45,449 nucleotides of DNA from Lachnospiraceae bacterium (lineage in GTDB: Bacteria > Bacillota > Clostridia > Lachnospirales > Lachnospiraceae), in assembly GCA_022790855.1 (NCBI GenBank), contig JAAVYA010000013.1:1-45449 (forward strand). The letters run 5' to 3'. Positions 7,920 to 17,923 of this stretch are shown here, in pieces. Made by a program: the position numbers and the translations under genes. Numbering within the stretch: the first letter of the stretch is position 1; every line of letters begins with the position of its first letter. The notes under the pieces were generated by a model, which was given only the letters and a program-made list of their open reading frames with translations, searched no databases and was not told the DNA's origin.

Positions 7920-9506
7920 TTAATCATCTTCTATTACAAGATCCATATGGATCATTTTCTCAATATCTACATAGGTGTCTGCAAATTCCTGTCCGGATTC
8001 ATTTTTTATGATCTGAATTGCAACTTCTTTTCCGGTTTTCGCAGAAATAGCATCGGAGATCTCTTGTCTATGCTCCTCTGTATTCACATAACTTTCTGCA
8101 AGCTCATCTTCAAATATAATGAGCAGCTCATTCTCTTTGCCAAGGCTCAGTCTTGCTCCCTTTAAAAAGGTGCGGAGACTGCCTGGCATACCTTGAATCA
8201 TAGAACGCCAATTTGTAACTACCTGCTGCACTTCTTCTGGAATTGCCTTTGGCAAAACCTTTGGATCCATTCCTTTTTCCCGGAGCCCCAGGGGGGCTTC
8301 GCCGGCGTCTTTCTCTTTGGGAGCATTGGAATTACTTTTATACGCGATAACCCCTTGCTCTATTTTCTTTTCCAGCTCGCCTATCCGGGCAGTCAAGGCT
8401 TCCAGATTTTCTTCCATCTGAGGCTTGCATAGCTTGATCAGCGCTATTTCGATCAAAATACGTTTCTGGGAAGCATAGCGTATCTGATTGGAAAGCTGAG
8501 AAAACACGCGGATATACCGCATTAATTCTTCGCTTTCCAGCATAACTGCTTCTTCTTTCATCTCATTTAAATGCTCGCTGGAAACATCCAGCACTTCTTC
8601 CATATCGTCGGAGCTTCTCAGCAGCAGCAGGTTCCGAAGATACCAGATAAAATCCGTTACAAACTGCCCAGGTTCCCTGCCCTGTATCATCATTTCGTCC
8701 AAAGCTGCAATCAATCCGGCAACGTCCCGTTCTGTAATCAGACGAAGCATCCGGCCAAACACCTGGCTGTCCACAGCCCCCAGTACATCAAGCACTTTAT
8801 CGTAGGTCAATTCCTGTCCCAGATAAAATGCAATACACCGGTCCAACAGACTGATGGCGTCGCGCATAGAACCATCCCCGGCCTTGGCAATATAGCGGAG
8901 CGCCTTCTCCTGGGCCTGTACCTGCTCTGCTACGGTCAGTTCCATCAGGCGTTCTGAAATGGTGTCAATGGTAATCCTGCGGAAGTCATATCTCTGGCAC
9001 CGGGACAGAATCGTAACGGGAATCTTATGGGCTTCCGTAGTAGCAAGAATAAATATAACATAAGACGGCGGTTCCTCCAACGTCTTCAGCAGAGCGTTAA
9101 AAGCTCCCATGGAAAGCATATGAACTTCATCAATAATGTATACTTTATACTTTCCTTCTGCCGGAGAATAGGCCACTTCTTCCCGAATCTCCCGGATATT
9201 GTCCACACCGTTGTTGGAAGCCGCGTCAATTTCTATCATATTCATGGAATTCCCCTCCTGTATGGCTCTGCAGGAGGGGCATGTGCCGCAGGGGCTCCCG
9301 TCTATGGGCTGGCTGCAATTCACTGCTTTTGCGAATATTTTCGCAACAGTAGTCTTCCCGGTTCCCCGTGTGCCGCAAAATAAATAGGCATGCCCGATGC
9401 GGTCTGCTTTTATCTGGTTGCACAAAGTCGTTACAATATGTTCCTGCCCTTTTACATCCTCAAATTCCTGGGGCCGGAACTTTCGGTACAATGCGGTATA
9501 CGCCAT
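7920..9506 (-). CDS. dnaX: DNA polymerase III subunit gamma/tau
   Basis: The clamp-loader ATPase is about 528 residues. It begins [21 protein letters not shown], with Walker [13 protein letters not shown], a zinc module (C...[10 protein letters not shown]), Walker [11 protein letters not shown], the sensor region [18 protein letters not shown] and the C-terminal oligomerisation domain. The ATG at 9506 overlaps the end of pfkA (TGATATG), so translation is probably coupled to it; an in-frame ATG at 9530 lies inside pfkA. No clear A-rich slippery site for a shortened gamma form was seen. The last 150 residues diverge, as usual for tau tails. Confidence 0.96.
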   Translation of the reverse strand: MAYTALYRKFRPQEFEDVKGQEHIVTTLCNQIKADRIGHAYLFCGTRGTGKTTVAKIFAKAVNCSQPIDGSPCGTCPSCRAIQEGNSMNMIEIDAASNNGVDNIREIREEVAYSPAEGKYKVYIIDEVHMLSMGAFNALLKTLEEPPSYVIFILATTEAHKIPVTILSRCQRYDFRRITIDTISERLMELTVAEQVQAQEKALRYIAKAGDGSMRDAISLLDRCIAFYLGQELTYDKVLDVLGAVDSQVFGRMLRLITERDVAGLIAALDEMMIQGREPGQFVTDFIWYLRNLLLLRSSDDMEEVLDVSSEHLNEMKEEAVMLESEELMRYIRVFSQLSNQIRYASQKRILIEIALIKLCKPQMEENLEALTARIGELEKKIEQGVIAYKSNSNAPKEKDAGEAPLGLREKGMDPKVLPKAIPEEVQQVVTNWRSMIQGMPGSLRTFLKGARLSLGKENELLIIFEDELAESYVNTEEHRQEISDAISAKTGKEVAIQIIKNESGQEFADTYVDIEKMIHMDLVIEDD

Positions 9507-9507
9507 A

Positions 9508-10581
9508 TCAATCCCCGAAACTGATGCCAATCAGTTTTGCTTCCTGCACCATCTTGGAGTCTGGCTCTACCATTTTGAGCTTGCCTGCCACATCCTGCAG
9601 GGGAACCTTTTTCGTCTCACCGTTGATCATACCCACCATGTAACCATAGTCATCTTTCAAAATCAGCTTACCTGCTGCCGCGCCCAATCTGGTGCAAAGC
9701 ACACGGTCATACGGACAGGGGCTTCCGCCTCTCTGGGTATGTCCCGGTACGGTCACACGTACCTCGGATCCGGTACGTTCCTGGATCCTTGCAGCAATCT
9801 CATAAGATACGGAAGGATACTTGCGGTTTTTTAATTTCTCTTTATACTCTTTCTTTGACAGCTTCGCATCTTCTTTGGAGATAGCTCCTTCCGCCACTGC
9901 CAGAATCGTAAAGCCTTTTCCTGCCTGGCTTCTGCGCTGGATGGCCTTTACTACCTTCTCAATATCGTAGGGAATCTCCGGAAGCAGAATGATATCGGCG
10001 CCGGCCGCTACTCCTGCATATAAGGTCAGCCAGCCTACTTTATGGCCCATAACCTCCACAATAAATACCCGGTTATGAGACGCTGCCGTAGTATGGATGC
10101 AGTCAATCGCCTCTGTGGCAATATTAATCGCGCTCTGGAATCCGAAGGTCACATCGGTTCCCCAAATATCATTATCTATGGTCTTGGGCAGGTGGATAAT
10201 ATTCAGTCCTTCTTCCCGTAAAAGATTGGCGGTCTTCTGTGTACCGTTCCCACCCAGAATCACCAGGCAGTCCAAACGAAGCTTATGGTAAGTATGCTTC
10301 ATGGCCTCTACCTTGTCCAGTCCATTCTCATCCGGAGTACGCATCAGCTTGAAGGGTTGTCTGGAGGTGCCTAAAATCGTTCCGCCCACGGTCAGGATAC
10401 CGGAAAATTCTTTTGCCGTCAGCAGCCGGTAATTCCCGTATATCAAGCCTTTATAGCCTTCGTAAAAACCATAGACCTCCAATTCGTCCAGGTTGCTGCT
10501 CAATGACTTCACTACGCCGCGCATAGCCGCATTCAGCGCTTGACAGTCCCCGCCGCTTGTCAACATTCCGATTCGTTTCAT
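9508..10581 (-). CDS. pfkA: 6-phosphofructokinase (PKTIDND clade, GGNGT variant)
   Basis: The enzyme is about 357 residues and starts MKRIGMLTSGGDCQALNAAM. The ATG at 10581 is preceded by AAAGGAC; longer in-frame extensions run into the tRNA promoter and are rejected. It phosphorylates fructose 6-phosphate in glycolysis. LPKTIDNDI carries the catalytic aspartate. The phosphate-donor loop reads LGGNGTQKTA. ATP enzymes usually have GGDGS or GGDGT and pyrophosphate enzymes GGDD, so the Asp-to-Asn change leaves the donor uncertain. MGHKVGWLTLYAGVAAGAD and VTVPGHTQRGGSP support the fold. It is the first gene of an operon that continues into dnaX, with overlapping ends. Confidence 0.92.
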   Translation of the reverse strand: MKRIGMLTSGGDCQALNAAMRGVVKSLSSNLDELEVYGFYEGYKGLIYGNYRLLTAKEFSGILTVGGTILGTSRQPFKLMRTPDENGLDKVEAMKHTYHKLRLDCLVILGGNGTQKTANLLREEGLNIIHLPKTIDNDIWGTDVTFGFQSAINIATEAIDCIHTTAASHNRVFIVEVMGHKVGWLTLYAGVAAGADIILLPEIPYDIEKVVKAIQRRSQAGKGFTILAVAEGAISKEDAKLSKKEYKEKLKNRKYPSVSYEIAARIQERTGSEVRVTVPGHTQRGGSPCPYDRVLCTRLGAAAGKLILKDDYGYMVGMINGETKKVPLQDVAGKLKMVEPDSKMVQEAKLIGISFGD

Positions 10582-10612
10582 CTGCTCACGTCCTTTTTCT
10601 TTTTTTAATCTT

Positions 10613-10642
10613 ATCATATACCATTTCTCATAGATTCTGCAA
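10613..10642 (-). promoter_or_regulatory. Promoter of the pfkA operon
   Basis: On the minus strand TTGCAG (10637-10642), 18 bases and TATGAT (10613-10618) lie just upstream of the pfkA ribosome binding site. It is back to back with the tRNA-Ser promoter. Confidence 0.5.
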
Positions 10643-10651
10643 GATTTTTCA

Positions 10652-10680
10652 TTGCTTTTTTCAAAAAAGATTGTTATAAT
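10652..10680 (+). promoter_or_regulatory. Promoter of tRNA-Ser
   Basis: TTGCTT (10652-10657), a 17-base spacer and a perfect TATAAT (10675-10680) end 14 bases before the tRNA. Confidence 0.7.
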
Positions 10681-10694
10681 ATAAAAAGTCTTTT

Positions 10695-10782
10695 GGAGAT
10701 GTACCCAAGTGGCTGAAGGGTCCGGATTCGAAATCCGGTAGGTCGGTTCGCCGGCGCGAGGGTTCAAATCCCTCCATCTCCG
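10695..10782 (+). tRNA. tRNA-Ser (anticodon CGA)
   Basis: The acceptor stem GGAGATG pairs with CATCTCC, and the discriminator base is G. The anticodon arm CCGGATTCGAAATCCGG presents CGA, which reads UCG serine codons. A long variable arm (GGTCGGTTCGCCGGCGC region) and the T arm GAGGGTTCAAATCCCTC are typical of class II tRNAs. It is 88 bases long and the CCA end is not encoded. It is monocistronic, with its own promoter and terminator. Confidence 0.95.
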
Positions 10783-10790
10783 GTTTCAAT

Positions 10791-10826
10791 AGCCCGCAGG
10801 CGGCAAATGCCGTTTGCGGGCTTTTT
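10791..10826 (+). terminator. Terminator of tRNA-Ser
   Basis: AGCCCGCA and TGCGGGCT form the outer stem, CGGC/GCCG a nested inner stem, and a run of five T follows. Confidence 0.85.
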
Positions 10827-10876
10827 GCAAAATAGAGAAGGTATGGACTGGGAAATGATACAAAGGGGGACATATC

Positions 10877-11357
10877 ATGAAACATCATCTTACATAACGC
10901 TTCTGGGCATCTTTGGTTATTTTCAGTCTTATGGGCCAGATTGCCTGGGTCGTAGAAAACATGTACTTTAATGTTTTTATTTACAAAATGTTCCACGCAT
11001 CAGCGGCTGGCATCTCACTGATGGTTGGAGCAAGCTCTGTGGCGGCTACCGCCACCACCATACTCGTCGGGGCTTTTACAGATTACATCGGAAAACGCAA
11101 AGTTTTAATCTGCGGCGGTTACTTTTACTGGGGGCTTTCCATCCTGGTCTTTGCCCTTGTCTGGATGGATTTCTTAACTCCCATTGCCGGCTCTGCCGCA
11201 AACGCCGCCACGCTGGGCGTCACATTGCTCATCATTTTAGACTGTCTTATGACATTCTTGGGCTCTTCTGCCAATGGTGCCGCTTTCAATGCATGGATGA
11301 CCGACTGGGGAGATGAAAATACCCGGGGACGCATCGAAGGCATCAATTCCATGATGC
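10877..11357 (+). pseudogene. 5' remnant of an MFS (sugar-type) transporter gene
   Basis: After GGGGGA and ATG at 10877 the reading frame meets TAA at 10895 (codon 7). It then continues as a recognisable transporter N-terminus: FSLMGQIAWVVENMYFNVFI, AGISLMVGASSVAATATT, GAFTDYIGKRKVLICGG and FNAWMTDWGDENTRGRIEGI. Four to five transmembrane segments remain. Homology ends near 11355, where the sequence joins a GH2 glycosidase fragment in another frame. Nothing of the C-terminal half remains. A TTG at 10913 could restart translation, but the product would be truncated. The closest family is the sugar or sugar-conjugate group of MFS/GPH carriers. Confidence 0.8.
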
Positions 11358-12190
11358 CGCCAACAGCGCTTCGGACGCCTCTGGCGTTACTGTTGCCGTT
11401 ACGCTTCATGACGGCGGCACCCATACCGTACAGGCAAAAGGCAATACGGCAGAAATTGACATGACCGCCATCTGCAGTCCGAACGGCGCCGTCTATACCG
11501 CGATACTATGAGATACCCAAACCCCCTATCTGTATGAAATAACTGTCACCCAGGGAGATGACACTGTCCGTTCCTACTTTGGCCTGCGGAAGGTGGATGT
11601 CCAGATGGTCAATGGGCTCCCCAGAGTCTGCCTAAACGGAAAACCGATTTTCCTTCCTGGCGTTCTGGACCAGGGCTATTTCTGCGACGGGATTTTCCTT
11701 CCTGCCAAGGAAAAAGATTATGAGCAGGATATTCTTGCTATGAAAGAACTGAACATCAACTTGCTGAGAAAACACATTAAAGTGGAACCGGAATGTTTTT
11801 ACTACTACTGCGACCGACACGGTATGCTGGTTATGCAGGATATGGTAAACAACGGCGTTTATTCCTGGATCAAGGATACGGAGCTGCCTACTCTGGGGAT
11901 TTACCAGAAGGGCAACGGTACTTTATGGGGCAGAAAAAAGCGCAGGATTTTTTTCCTGAATCATATGGAGGATACTCTGCACCATCTGAAAAACCATCCC
12001 GCATCATCGCCTATACAATTTTTAACGAAGGATTGGGGCAATTTGAAAGCGACGCCGTATACAATTTGGCCAACCGATTGGATCCATCCCGGCTATATGA
12101 TACCGCTTCCGGCTGGTTCCCCCATGAAAAAAGCCTTGCAGCAATTGGGCTGCAGGCTCAAAGAAGCATTGCAGAAAGAATTAGAAATGT
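11358..12190 (+). pseudogene. Remnant of a GH2 beta-galactosidase/glucuronidase-like gene
   Basis: The N-terminal third is missing. Homology starts at NSASDASGVTVAVTLHDGG and continues TPYLYEITVTQGDDTVRSYF, CLNGKPIFLPGVLDQGYFCD and LRKHIKVEPECFYYYCDRHG. A TGA at 11509-11511 replaces what was probably a TGG tryptophan codon. Near 12000 a one-base loss shifts the frame just before IIAYTIFNEGLGQF, which holds the acid/base glutamate (NEG). Homology fades after the LDPSRLYDTASGWF segment, so the C-terminus is also gone. No product is expected. The junction with the MFS remnant looks like one deletion that fused two neighbouring genes. Confidence 0.85.
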
Positions 12191-12225
12191 AACACACTGA
12201 CAAACCTTATGATCCTTTTTCACAA

Positions 12226-12268
12226 AAGCGGTTCGTGGAGGCAAAGATGACGTCTCCACGAACCGCTT
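12226..12268 (-). terminator. Strong hairpin terminator of deoB (possibly bidirectional)
   Basis: AAGCGGTTCGTGGAG (12226-12240) pairs perfectly with CTCCACGAACCGCTT (12254-12268) around a 13-base loop, with a short T run on the minus strand. It lies 44 bases beyond the deoB stop. Confidence 0.75.
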
Positions 12269-12311
12269 CTGCAAATGGATGTTTGCGAGATTATTCTCTT
12301 ATTACGATTCT

Positions 12312-13514
12312 TTATTTCCAGCATGCAAGCATAGAACTCCCAATCGTTCCTTGGGGAAGCTCCACTTGAAAATTCTCTGCAATGGAAGCCCCAATATCTG
12401 CAAAGGTATCACGTTCCGGCATCCGCCCGCTCCCTGTCATTTTTTTGGAGTAAACAAGCAGCGGCACTTTCTCCCTGGTGTGATCTGTTCCGGTATAGGT
12501 AGGATCGTTCCCATGATCCGCCGTCAGCAGGAGCAAGTCATCTTCCTTCAACACGTTCAGCAATTCGCCCAGCTTCTCATCAAATTGCTCCAATTCTCTG
12601 GCATATCCCTCGGGATCTCTCCGATGTCCCCAAAGAGCGTCAAAATCCACCAGATTCACAAAGCACAATCCTGTAAACTCTTTGTGTTTCACTGCCTCTA
12701 TGGTTTGATCCATGCCTTCTGCGGAGCTTGTGGACTTGACGGCCTCCGTGATGCCCTCTCCTACAAAGATATCATTGATTTTTCCAATGGAATACACGGT
12801 ATACCCTGCGCTTTCAAGAGCGTTCAAAACCGTTTGTCCATGAGGCTTTAAAGCGTAATCATGGCGGTTGGACGTCCGTTTGAATTCTCCTTTCTTCTTA
12901 CCCACATAGGGCCTTGCAATGACACGCCCTACTATCCACTCATCCTTCATGGTGATATCCCGGGCAATCTCGCAGCAGCGGTACAATTCTTCCAATCCAA
13001 AGGTTTCTTCATTCCCACAGATCTGCAGCACGGAATCCGCAGAGGTATAGACGATCATATGGCCGGTGGCAATCTCCTCCTCCCCCAACTCCTCTATAAT
13101 CTCCGTACCGCTGGCGCTCTTATTCCCAATTACTTTATGGCCGGTGCGTTCCTCCAGTTCTTTGATCAGCTCTGGAGGGAAGCCAGTATCTGTAAAGGTA
13201 ACAAAGGGCTTCTCGGTCTTTAGGCCCATCATCTCCCAATGTCCGGTCATGGTATCTTTCCCTGTACTTTGTTCCCTCATGATAGTGACGTAAGCTTTCG
13301 GATTCTCTGCGGCCTCCATGTTTGCCAGGGGCCTCAGATTTCCCAGTCCCAGCTTTTGCAGATGGGGGAGCGCCATTCCAGGAACCGCCTGGGCAATATG
13401 GCCCATGGTATCCGCACCCTCGTCTCCATAATCCGCTGCATCCTCCATGGGACCTGCCCCATAGGAATCCAGGACAATCAGAAATACGCGTTTATACTTT
13501 TGAAATTCTTTCAT
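12312..13514 (-). CDS. deoB: Phosphopentomutase
   Basis: The 400-residue enzyme interconverts (deoxy)ribose 1-phosphate and 5-phosphate, linking nucleoside salvage to the pentose phosphate pathway. The alkaline-phosphatase-superfamily metal sites are visible: [20 protein letters not shown] with [14 protein letters not shown], and the C-terminal [26 protein letters not shown]. Length and order match DeoB. The start follows GAGGAGG. It stands alone between the GH2 remnant and gdhA and has its own terminator. Confidence 0.97.
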   Translation of the reverse strand: MKEFQKYKRVFLIVLDSYGAGPMEDAADYGDEGADTMGHIAQAVPGMALPHLQKLGLGNLRPLANMEAAENPKAYVTIMREQSTGKDTMTGHWEMMGLKTEKPFVTFTDTGFPPELIKELEERTGHKVIGNKSASGTEIIEELGEEEIATGHMIVYTSADSVLQICGNEETFGLEELYRCCEIARDITMKDEWIVGRVIARPYVGKKKGEFKRTSNRHDYALKPHGQTVLNALESAGYTVYSIGKINDIFVGEGITEAVKSTSSAEGMDQTIEAVKHKEFTGLCFVNLVDFDALWGHRRDPEGYARELEQFDEKLGELLNVLKEDDLLLLTADHGNDPTYTGTDHTREKVPLLVYSKKMTGSGRMPERDTFADIGASIAENFQVELPQGTIGSSMLACWK

Positions 13515-13686
13515 TGCAACCTCCTCTCATGCCGCCTTGCATGATTTTTATTATAGCGTTATAGCTTCCATTTGGCAAGTTGCAATCCGTAAGTCAATCT
13601 ATTCAGACAGCTCACTTGGATATCTATTGTCGGATTATCCTGTTTCGTTTTCATCTGTTTATTAACGGCTGTAGATAAAATGCCAA

Positions 13687-13717
13687 AAGGGACACTTCCT
13701 TATGTGAAATGTCCCTT
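13687..13717 (-). terminator. Hairpin, probable terminator of gdhA
   Basis: AAGGGACA (13687-13694) pairs with TGTCCCTT (13710-13717), followed on the minus strand by TTTTGGCATTTTA. It lies about 90 bases downstream of the gdhA stop. The T run is interrupted, so the call is moderate. Confidence 0.5.
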
Positions 13718-13788
13718 CCAGCTCTTTTCCCCAGACGAATGTTTCACCCGCCCAGAGAATCCTGTATTCTTAAAATTTCCAGAGTAAA

Positions 13789-15155
<1,367 letters not shown>

Positions 15156-15183
15156 TCAAATCCATACTTTCTTCTTCCATCCC

Positions 15184-15212
15184 ATTCTAGTACAATGTGA
15201 AGGATTTTGCAA
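15184..15212 (-). promoter_or_regulatory. Promoter of gdhA
   Basis: On the minus strand TTGCAA (15207-15212), 17 bases and TAGAAT (15184-15189) lie about 50 bases upstream of the gdhA start, downstream of a very AT-rich stretch that could act as an UP element. Confidence 0.6.
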
Positions 15213-15322
15213 TTACTTTTTCTTAATTTATTATTTTTTTTCCAGTTTTATTGCTTAAAAGTATCTTTTTTGCAAGTTTTATGTTGTACAAATTCATTTT
15301 CGTTTCTTCTTCCATGGAAAAA

Positions 15323-15781
15323 TCACTGCTTTTCACTTTCCGCCTCTACCGTCACTACCCTGGAATCCCCTTCCACCGCTTGTTTTACCACCGCCAAAGA
15401 TAATTTCTGAAAATTCCCACCGGAGCTGGAAGCCCCGGACAGAAGCTCTATATCCGGTAGCTCGCTGCAGCCCGTTAGCTGCGAGGCATAATACCTGGTA
15501 TATTCATTGGGATAAGTGCCTGTAACTGATTTCATCTGATTCATATACGCATTGTCCCAGCTCTTAATAAAACCACTGGCATTCTCCGCATTATATTCCG
15601 TATTAATAATTTCTCCGCCTTTTACTGTAATCGTCACATATTCTTTCCAGCCATGGGAATAATCAGACATCTGCGCCGTATAAAATCCGTCTTTAAGCTG
15701 CTGTGGATGCTCTGCGCCTTTGCAGCCTCCCAAAATTAAAATACCTGCCAGCAAAACGCCTGCTGCCGTCCATTTTTTCAT
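15323..15781 (-). CDS. FMN-binding domain lipoprotein
   Basis: A protein of about 152 residues starting MKKWTAAGVLLAGILILGGC. The signal peptide ends in a lipobox (LGGC), so it is probably anchored outside the membrane through Cys20. The start at 15781 is chosen because GGAGG lies 8 bases upstream; ATG codons further upstream are badly spaced. The remainder, DGFYTAQMSDYSHGWKEYVT, KGGEIINTEYNA and ELLSGASSSGGNFQKLSLAVV, resembles the FMN_bind family. In that family a Ser or Thr in an SGA(T/S)xS motif can carry covalent FMN, and here it reads SGASSS. It lies 23 bases downstream of the chemoreceptor gene and is probably cotranscribed. A role in extracytoplasmic electron transfer or redox sensing is inferred. 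Confidence 0.75.
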   Translation of the reverse strand: MKKWTAAGVLLAGILILGGCKGAEHPQQLKDGFYTAQMSDYSHGWKEYVTITVKGGEIINTEYNAENASGFIKSWDNAYMNQMKSVTGTYPNEYTRYYASQLTGCSELPDIELLSGASSSGGNFQKLSLAVVKQAVEGDSRVVTVEAESEKQ

Positions 15782-15804
15782 CTCCATAACCTCCAGTCTC
15801 TGTT

Positions 15805-17796
15805 CTATTGAAAACGGAATTTTTCCAAAATCTTCTTCAGTTTCTTGGATTCCATATCCAGCTCTACGCTGATATCCGCCGTACTTTCCGCACATTGGAG
15901 ATTCTGTTGGGTGATATTTGTAATATCCTCCATCTTATCTGTAATCTCCTCCAGGGACGCCTTCTGGATATCTACTGTTTCCGACAGCCGGACGGAAATT
16001 GCCGTCACAGCGTCTGAGCCTTTCTTAATAGCCTCCAGAGATTCCGACGTCTGGGTTGTTAATCGAACACCCTGGCTGATCAATGCGCTGGCTGTTTCAA
16101 TCATTTCCACCGTACTCTTGGCTGCTTCTTCACTCTGACTTGCCAAATCCCGCACTTCCTGGGCCACTACGGAAAACCCTTTCCCGGCTTCTCCCGCTCT
16201 GGCAGCCTCCACCGACGCATTCAAGGCAAGAATCTTTGTCTGCTGCGAAATTCCTTCAATCAACTTACTGATCTTTGTAATATCCTCTGCATTGCGGTCA
16301 ATGGCAGACATCGCCTCCTGAAGCTGCTCCATCTTCCGATTGCCGTCTGCAATCTGCTCTGCAATTTCAGCTGCTCTTAGACTGGTCTGTCTGGTATTCT
16401 CCGTTACATCTCCCAGATTTTCCCGGATACTTTTTACTTCCGTATTCAGGCTGTCCATAGCATCCGTCTGATTCATAACAGCCTGATGCAGCTCTTCCGA
16501 CTGGCTTCCCATATGCTCTGCCGTCTCCATCAGACGAAATGACGTCTTACTGATCTGTTTCATAACCTGGTTTAAAGAATTAATGATGTGGGTCAGTGTC
16601 TCTTTTACAACTACAAAATCTCCCTGGTAGTTTCCATCTGCTGAAACATTCAAATTACCTTCTGAAATACTATCCAGTACACGGCGGATTTCCGTAAGAT
16701 AGTCGTTAATGCTCCCAATCGTGGATTTCAGAGAAAGGGTCAGAAGCTGAACCTCATCCCCGGAATTCTTGCTTTCGATTTCTGACGTCAAATCTCCTTT
16801 GGCCAGCCCATCCATCCGTGTGATCGCTTTTTTCAACTGAGAAGAAATCACCGTTGTAATTCCCCAGAACACCGCCAGCGCCCCCATCAGGACAATGGCC
16901 GCTGCCACAAGCGTATTCAAAAGAGCATAATTGGTAGATTCCAGATAATCCTCCTTGGGTACTTCAACGGCAAAGGACCAATGGGTTCCCCGGACGGGGC
17001 AGTAGGCCACATAGGAATCCTGTCCGTTCACAACTCCCTGGGACGCTCCCGTTTCCCGGGATATCATACGGTTAAAAATTTCTTTGGCTGACGCTTCCGT
17101 ATCCATCTGAAAAATATTGGGACATTCCCGAACCACCTCCGGGAGAGGGTGCCCCACTACTGTCCCTTCATCATTAATAATAAGGGCCATTCCGGTTTTC
17201 CCAATGCGGATTTCTCCCAGAACATCGCTTAAAATATCATATTTATAGATACCCACAAGGTATGCCTGGGTCTCATTTTCAATCTTTATGGGCATACCCA
17301 CCGGTATCCCTATGTATTCTTCAAAAATCTCCGGATCTGGAATTGTAAGGTTATCCGTGTCGGCCAGCAATCCGAACCAGGAAGTCTCGTTCAGGTTCTG
17401 ATACGCTTGTCCATCTACCGCCAGGGCTTTCCCATCCAGGCCATAAATACCGATTCCATAGAATTCATATGTATTCCGCGCCTCAGATAATGCCGCCGCC
17501 AGATCTTCATCCGATGCCCCGAGTTCCGTAAACCTGCCGTCCGCCGCAAGGCCCATCATCCGGTCCGCCATGAGATGGATATTGGCTTCTACTGCTTTCG
17601 CCGATTCTTTCGCCATGGGCTGTAATACATCCATCAAAATAGATTCCGTCAAGTTATGCATGGCAAGCGCCAGTACGCCGCTGAATACAAGCAGCACTGT
17701 TACAATCGCCGCTACCGTGGTAATCATGATTTTCATCCGAATGCTTCTCTTTGTTTGGACTCTGATATTTTTCTTTGCTTTTTTTCTTTGTTCCAT
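15805..17796 (-). CDS. Methyl-accepting chemotaxis protein with dCache-like sensor
   Basis: The 663-residue receptor has a basic N-terminus and TM1 at about 22-46. An extracytoplasmic double-Cache-like domain spans about 50-285, with [16 protein letters not shown] and [22 protein letters not shown]2 lies at about 290-315. A HAMP-type region follows, then a long coiled coil whose signalling tip is [20 protein letters not shown] followed by [17 protein letters not shown]. It should couple an unknown ligand to CheA/CheW. It is first in a pair with the FMN-binding lipoprotein. No other chemotaxis genes are in the window. Confidence 0.95.
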   Translation of the reverse strand: MEQRKKAKKNIRVQTKRSIRMKIMITTVAAIVTVLLVFSGVLALAMHNLTESILMDVLQPMAKESAKAVEANIHLMADRMMGLAADGRFTELGASDEDLAAALSEARNTYEFYGIGIYGLDGKALAVDGQAYQNLNETSWFGLLADTDNLTIPDPEIFEEYIGIPVGMPIKIENETQAYLVGIYKYDILSDVLGEIRIGKTGMALIINDEGTVVGHPLPEVVRECPNIFQMDTEASAKEIFNRMISRETGASQGVVNGQDSYVAYCPVRGTHWSFAVEVPKEDYLESTNYALLNTLVAAAIVLMGALAVFWGITTVISSQLKKAITRMDGLAKGDLTSEIESKNSGDEVQLLTLSLKSTIGSINDYLTEIRRVLDSISEGNLNVSADGNYQGDFVVVKETLTHIINSLNQVMKQISKTSFRLMETAEHMGSQSEELHQAVMNQTDAMDSLNTEVKSIRENLGDVTENTRQTSLRAAEIAEQIADGNRKMEQLQEAMSAIDRNAEDITKISKLIEGISQQTKILALNASVEAARAGEAGKGFSVVAQEVRDLASQSEEAAKSTVEMIETASALISQGVRLTTQTSESLEAIKKGSDAVTAISVRLSETVDIQKASLEEITDKMEDITNITQQNLQCAESTADISVELDMESKKLKKILEKFRFQ

Positions 17797-17828
17797 GTTC
17801 CTTTCCCCTTTAATGCCTTGATTTTTTT

Positions 17829-17857
17829 ATTATATCTCTTTTTTATCTATTTGTACA
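17829..17857 (-). promoter_or_regulatory. Possible promoter of the chemoreceptor gene
   Basis: On the minus strand TATAAT (17829-17834) is perfect, with TGTACA 17 bases upstream as a weak -35. It lies about 30 bases before the start codon. Confidence 0.4.
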
Positions 17858-17862
17858 TAAAA

Positions 17863-17903
17863 AGAGCCGGCCCGAATCAAAAAAATGGTTTCAGACCAGC
17901 TCT
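17863..17903 (-). terminator. Terminator of the five-gene catabolic operon
   Basis: On the minus strand AGAGCTGGTCTGAA pairs (with three G-U pairs) with TTCGGGCCGGCTCT and is followed by TTTTTATG. It lies 20 bases beyond the stop of the flavin reductase gene. Confidence 0.75.
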
Positions 17904-17923
17904 CTTACGTTCTATATTTATTT

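Noticed and set aside
7920..9506. Programmed frameshift in dnaX producing a short gamma subunit
   Set aside because: No convincing A-rich slippery heptamer with a following stop and hairpin was found in the expected region.
10695..12268. The region after tRNA-Ser as an integrated element with att sites
   Set aside because: No direct repeat of the tRNA 3' end, integrase or phage gene was seen; only decayed metabolic genes are present.
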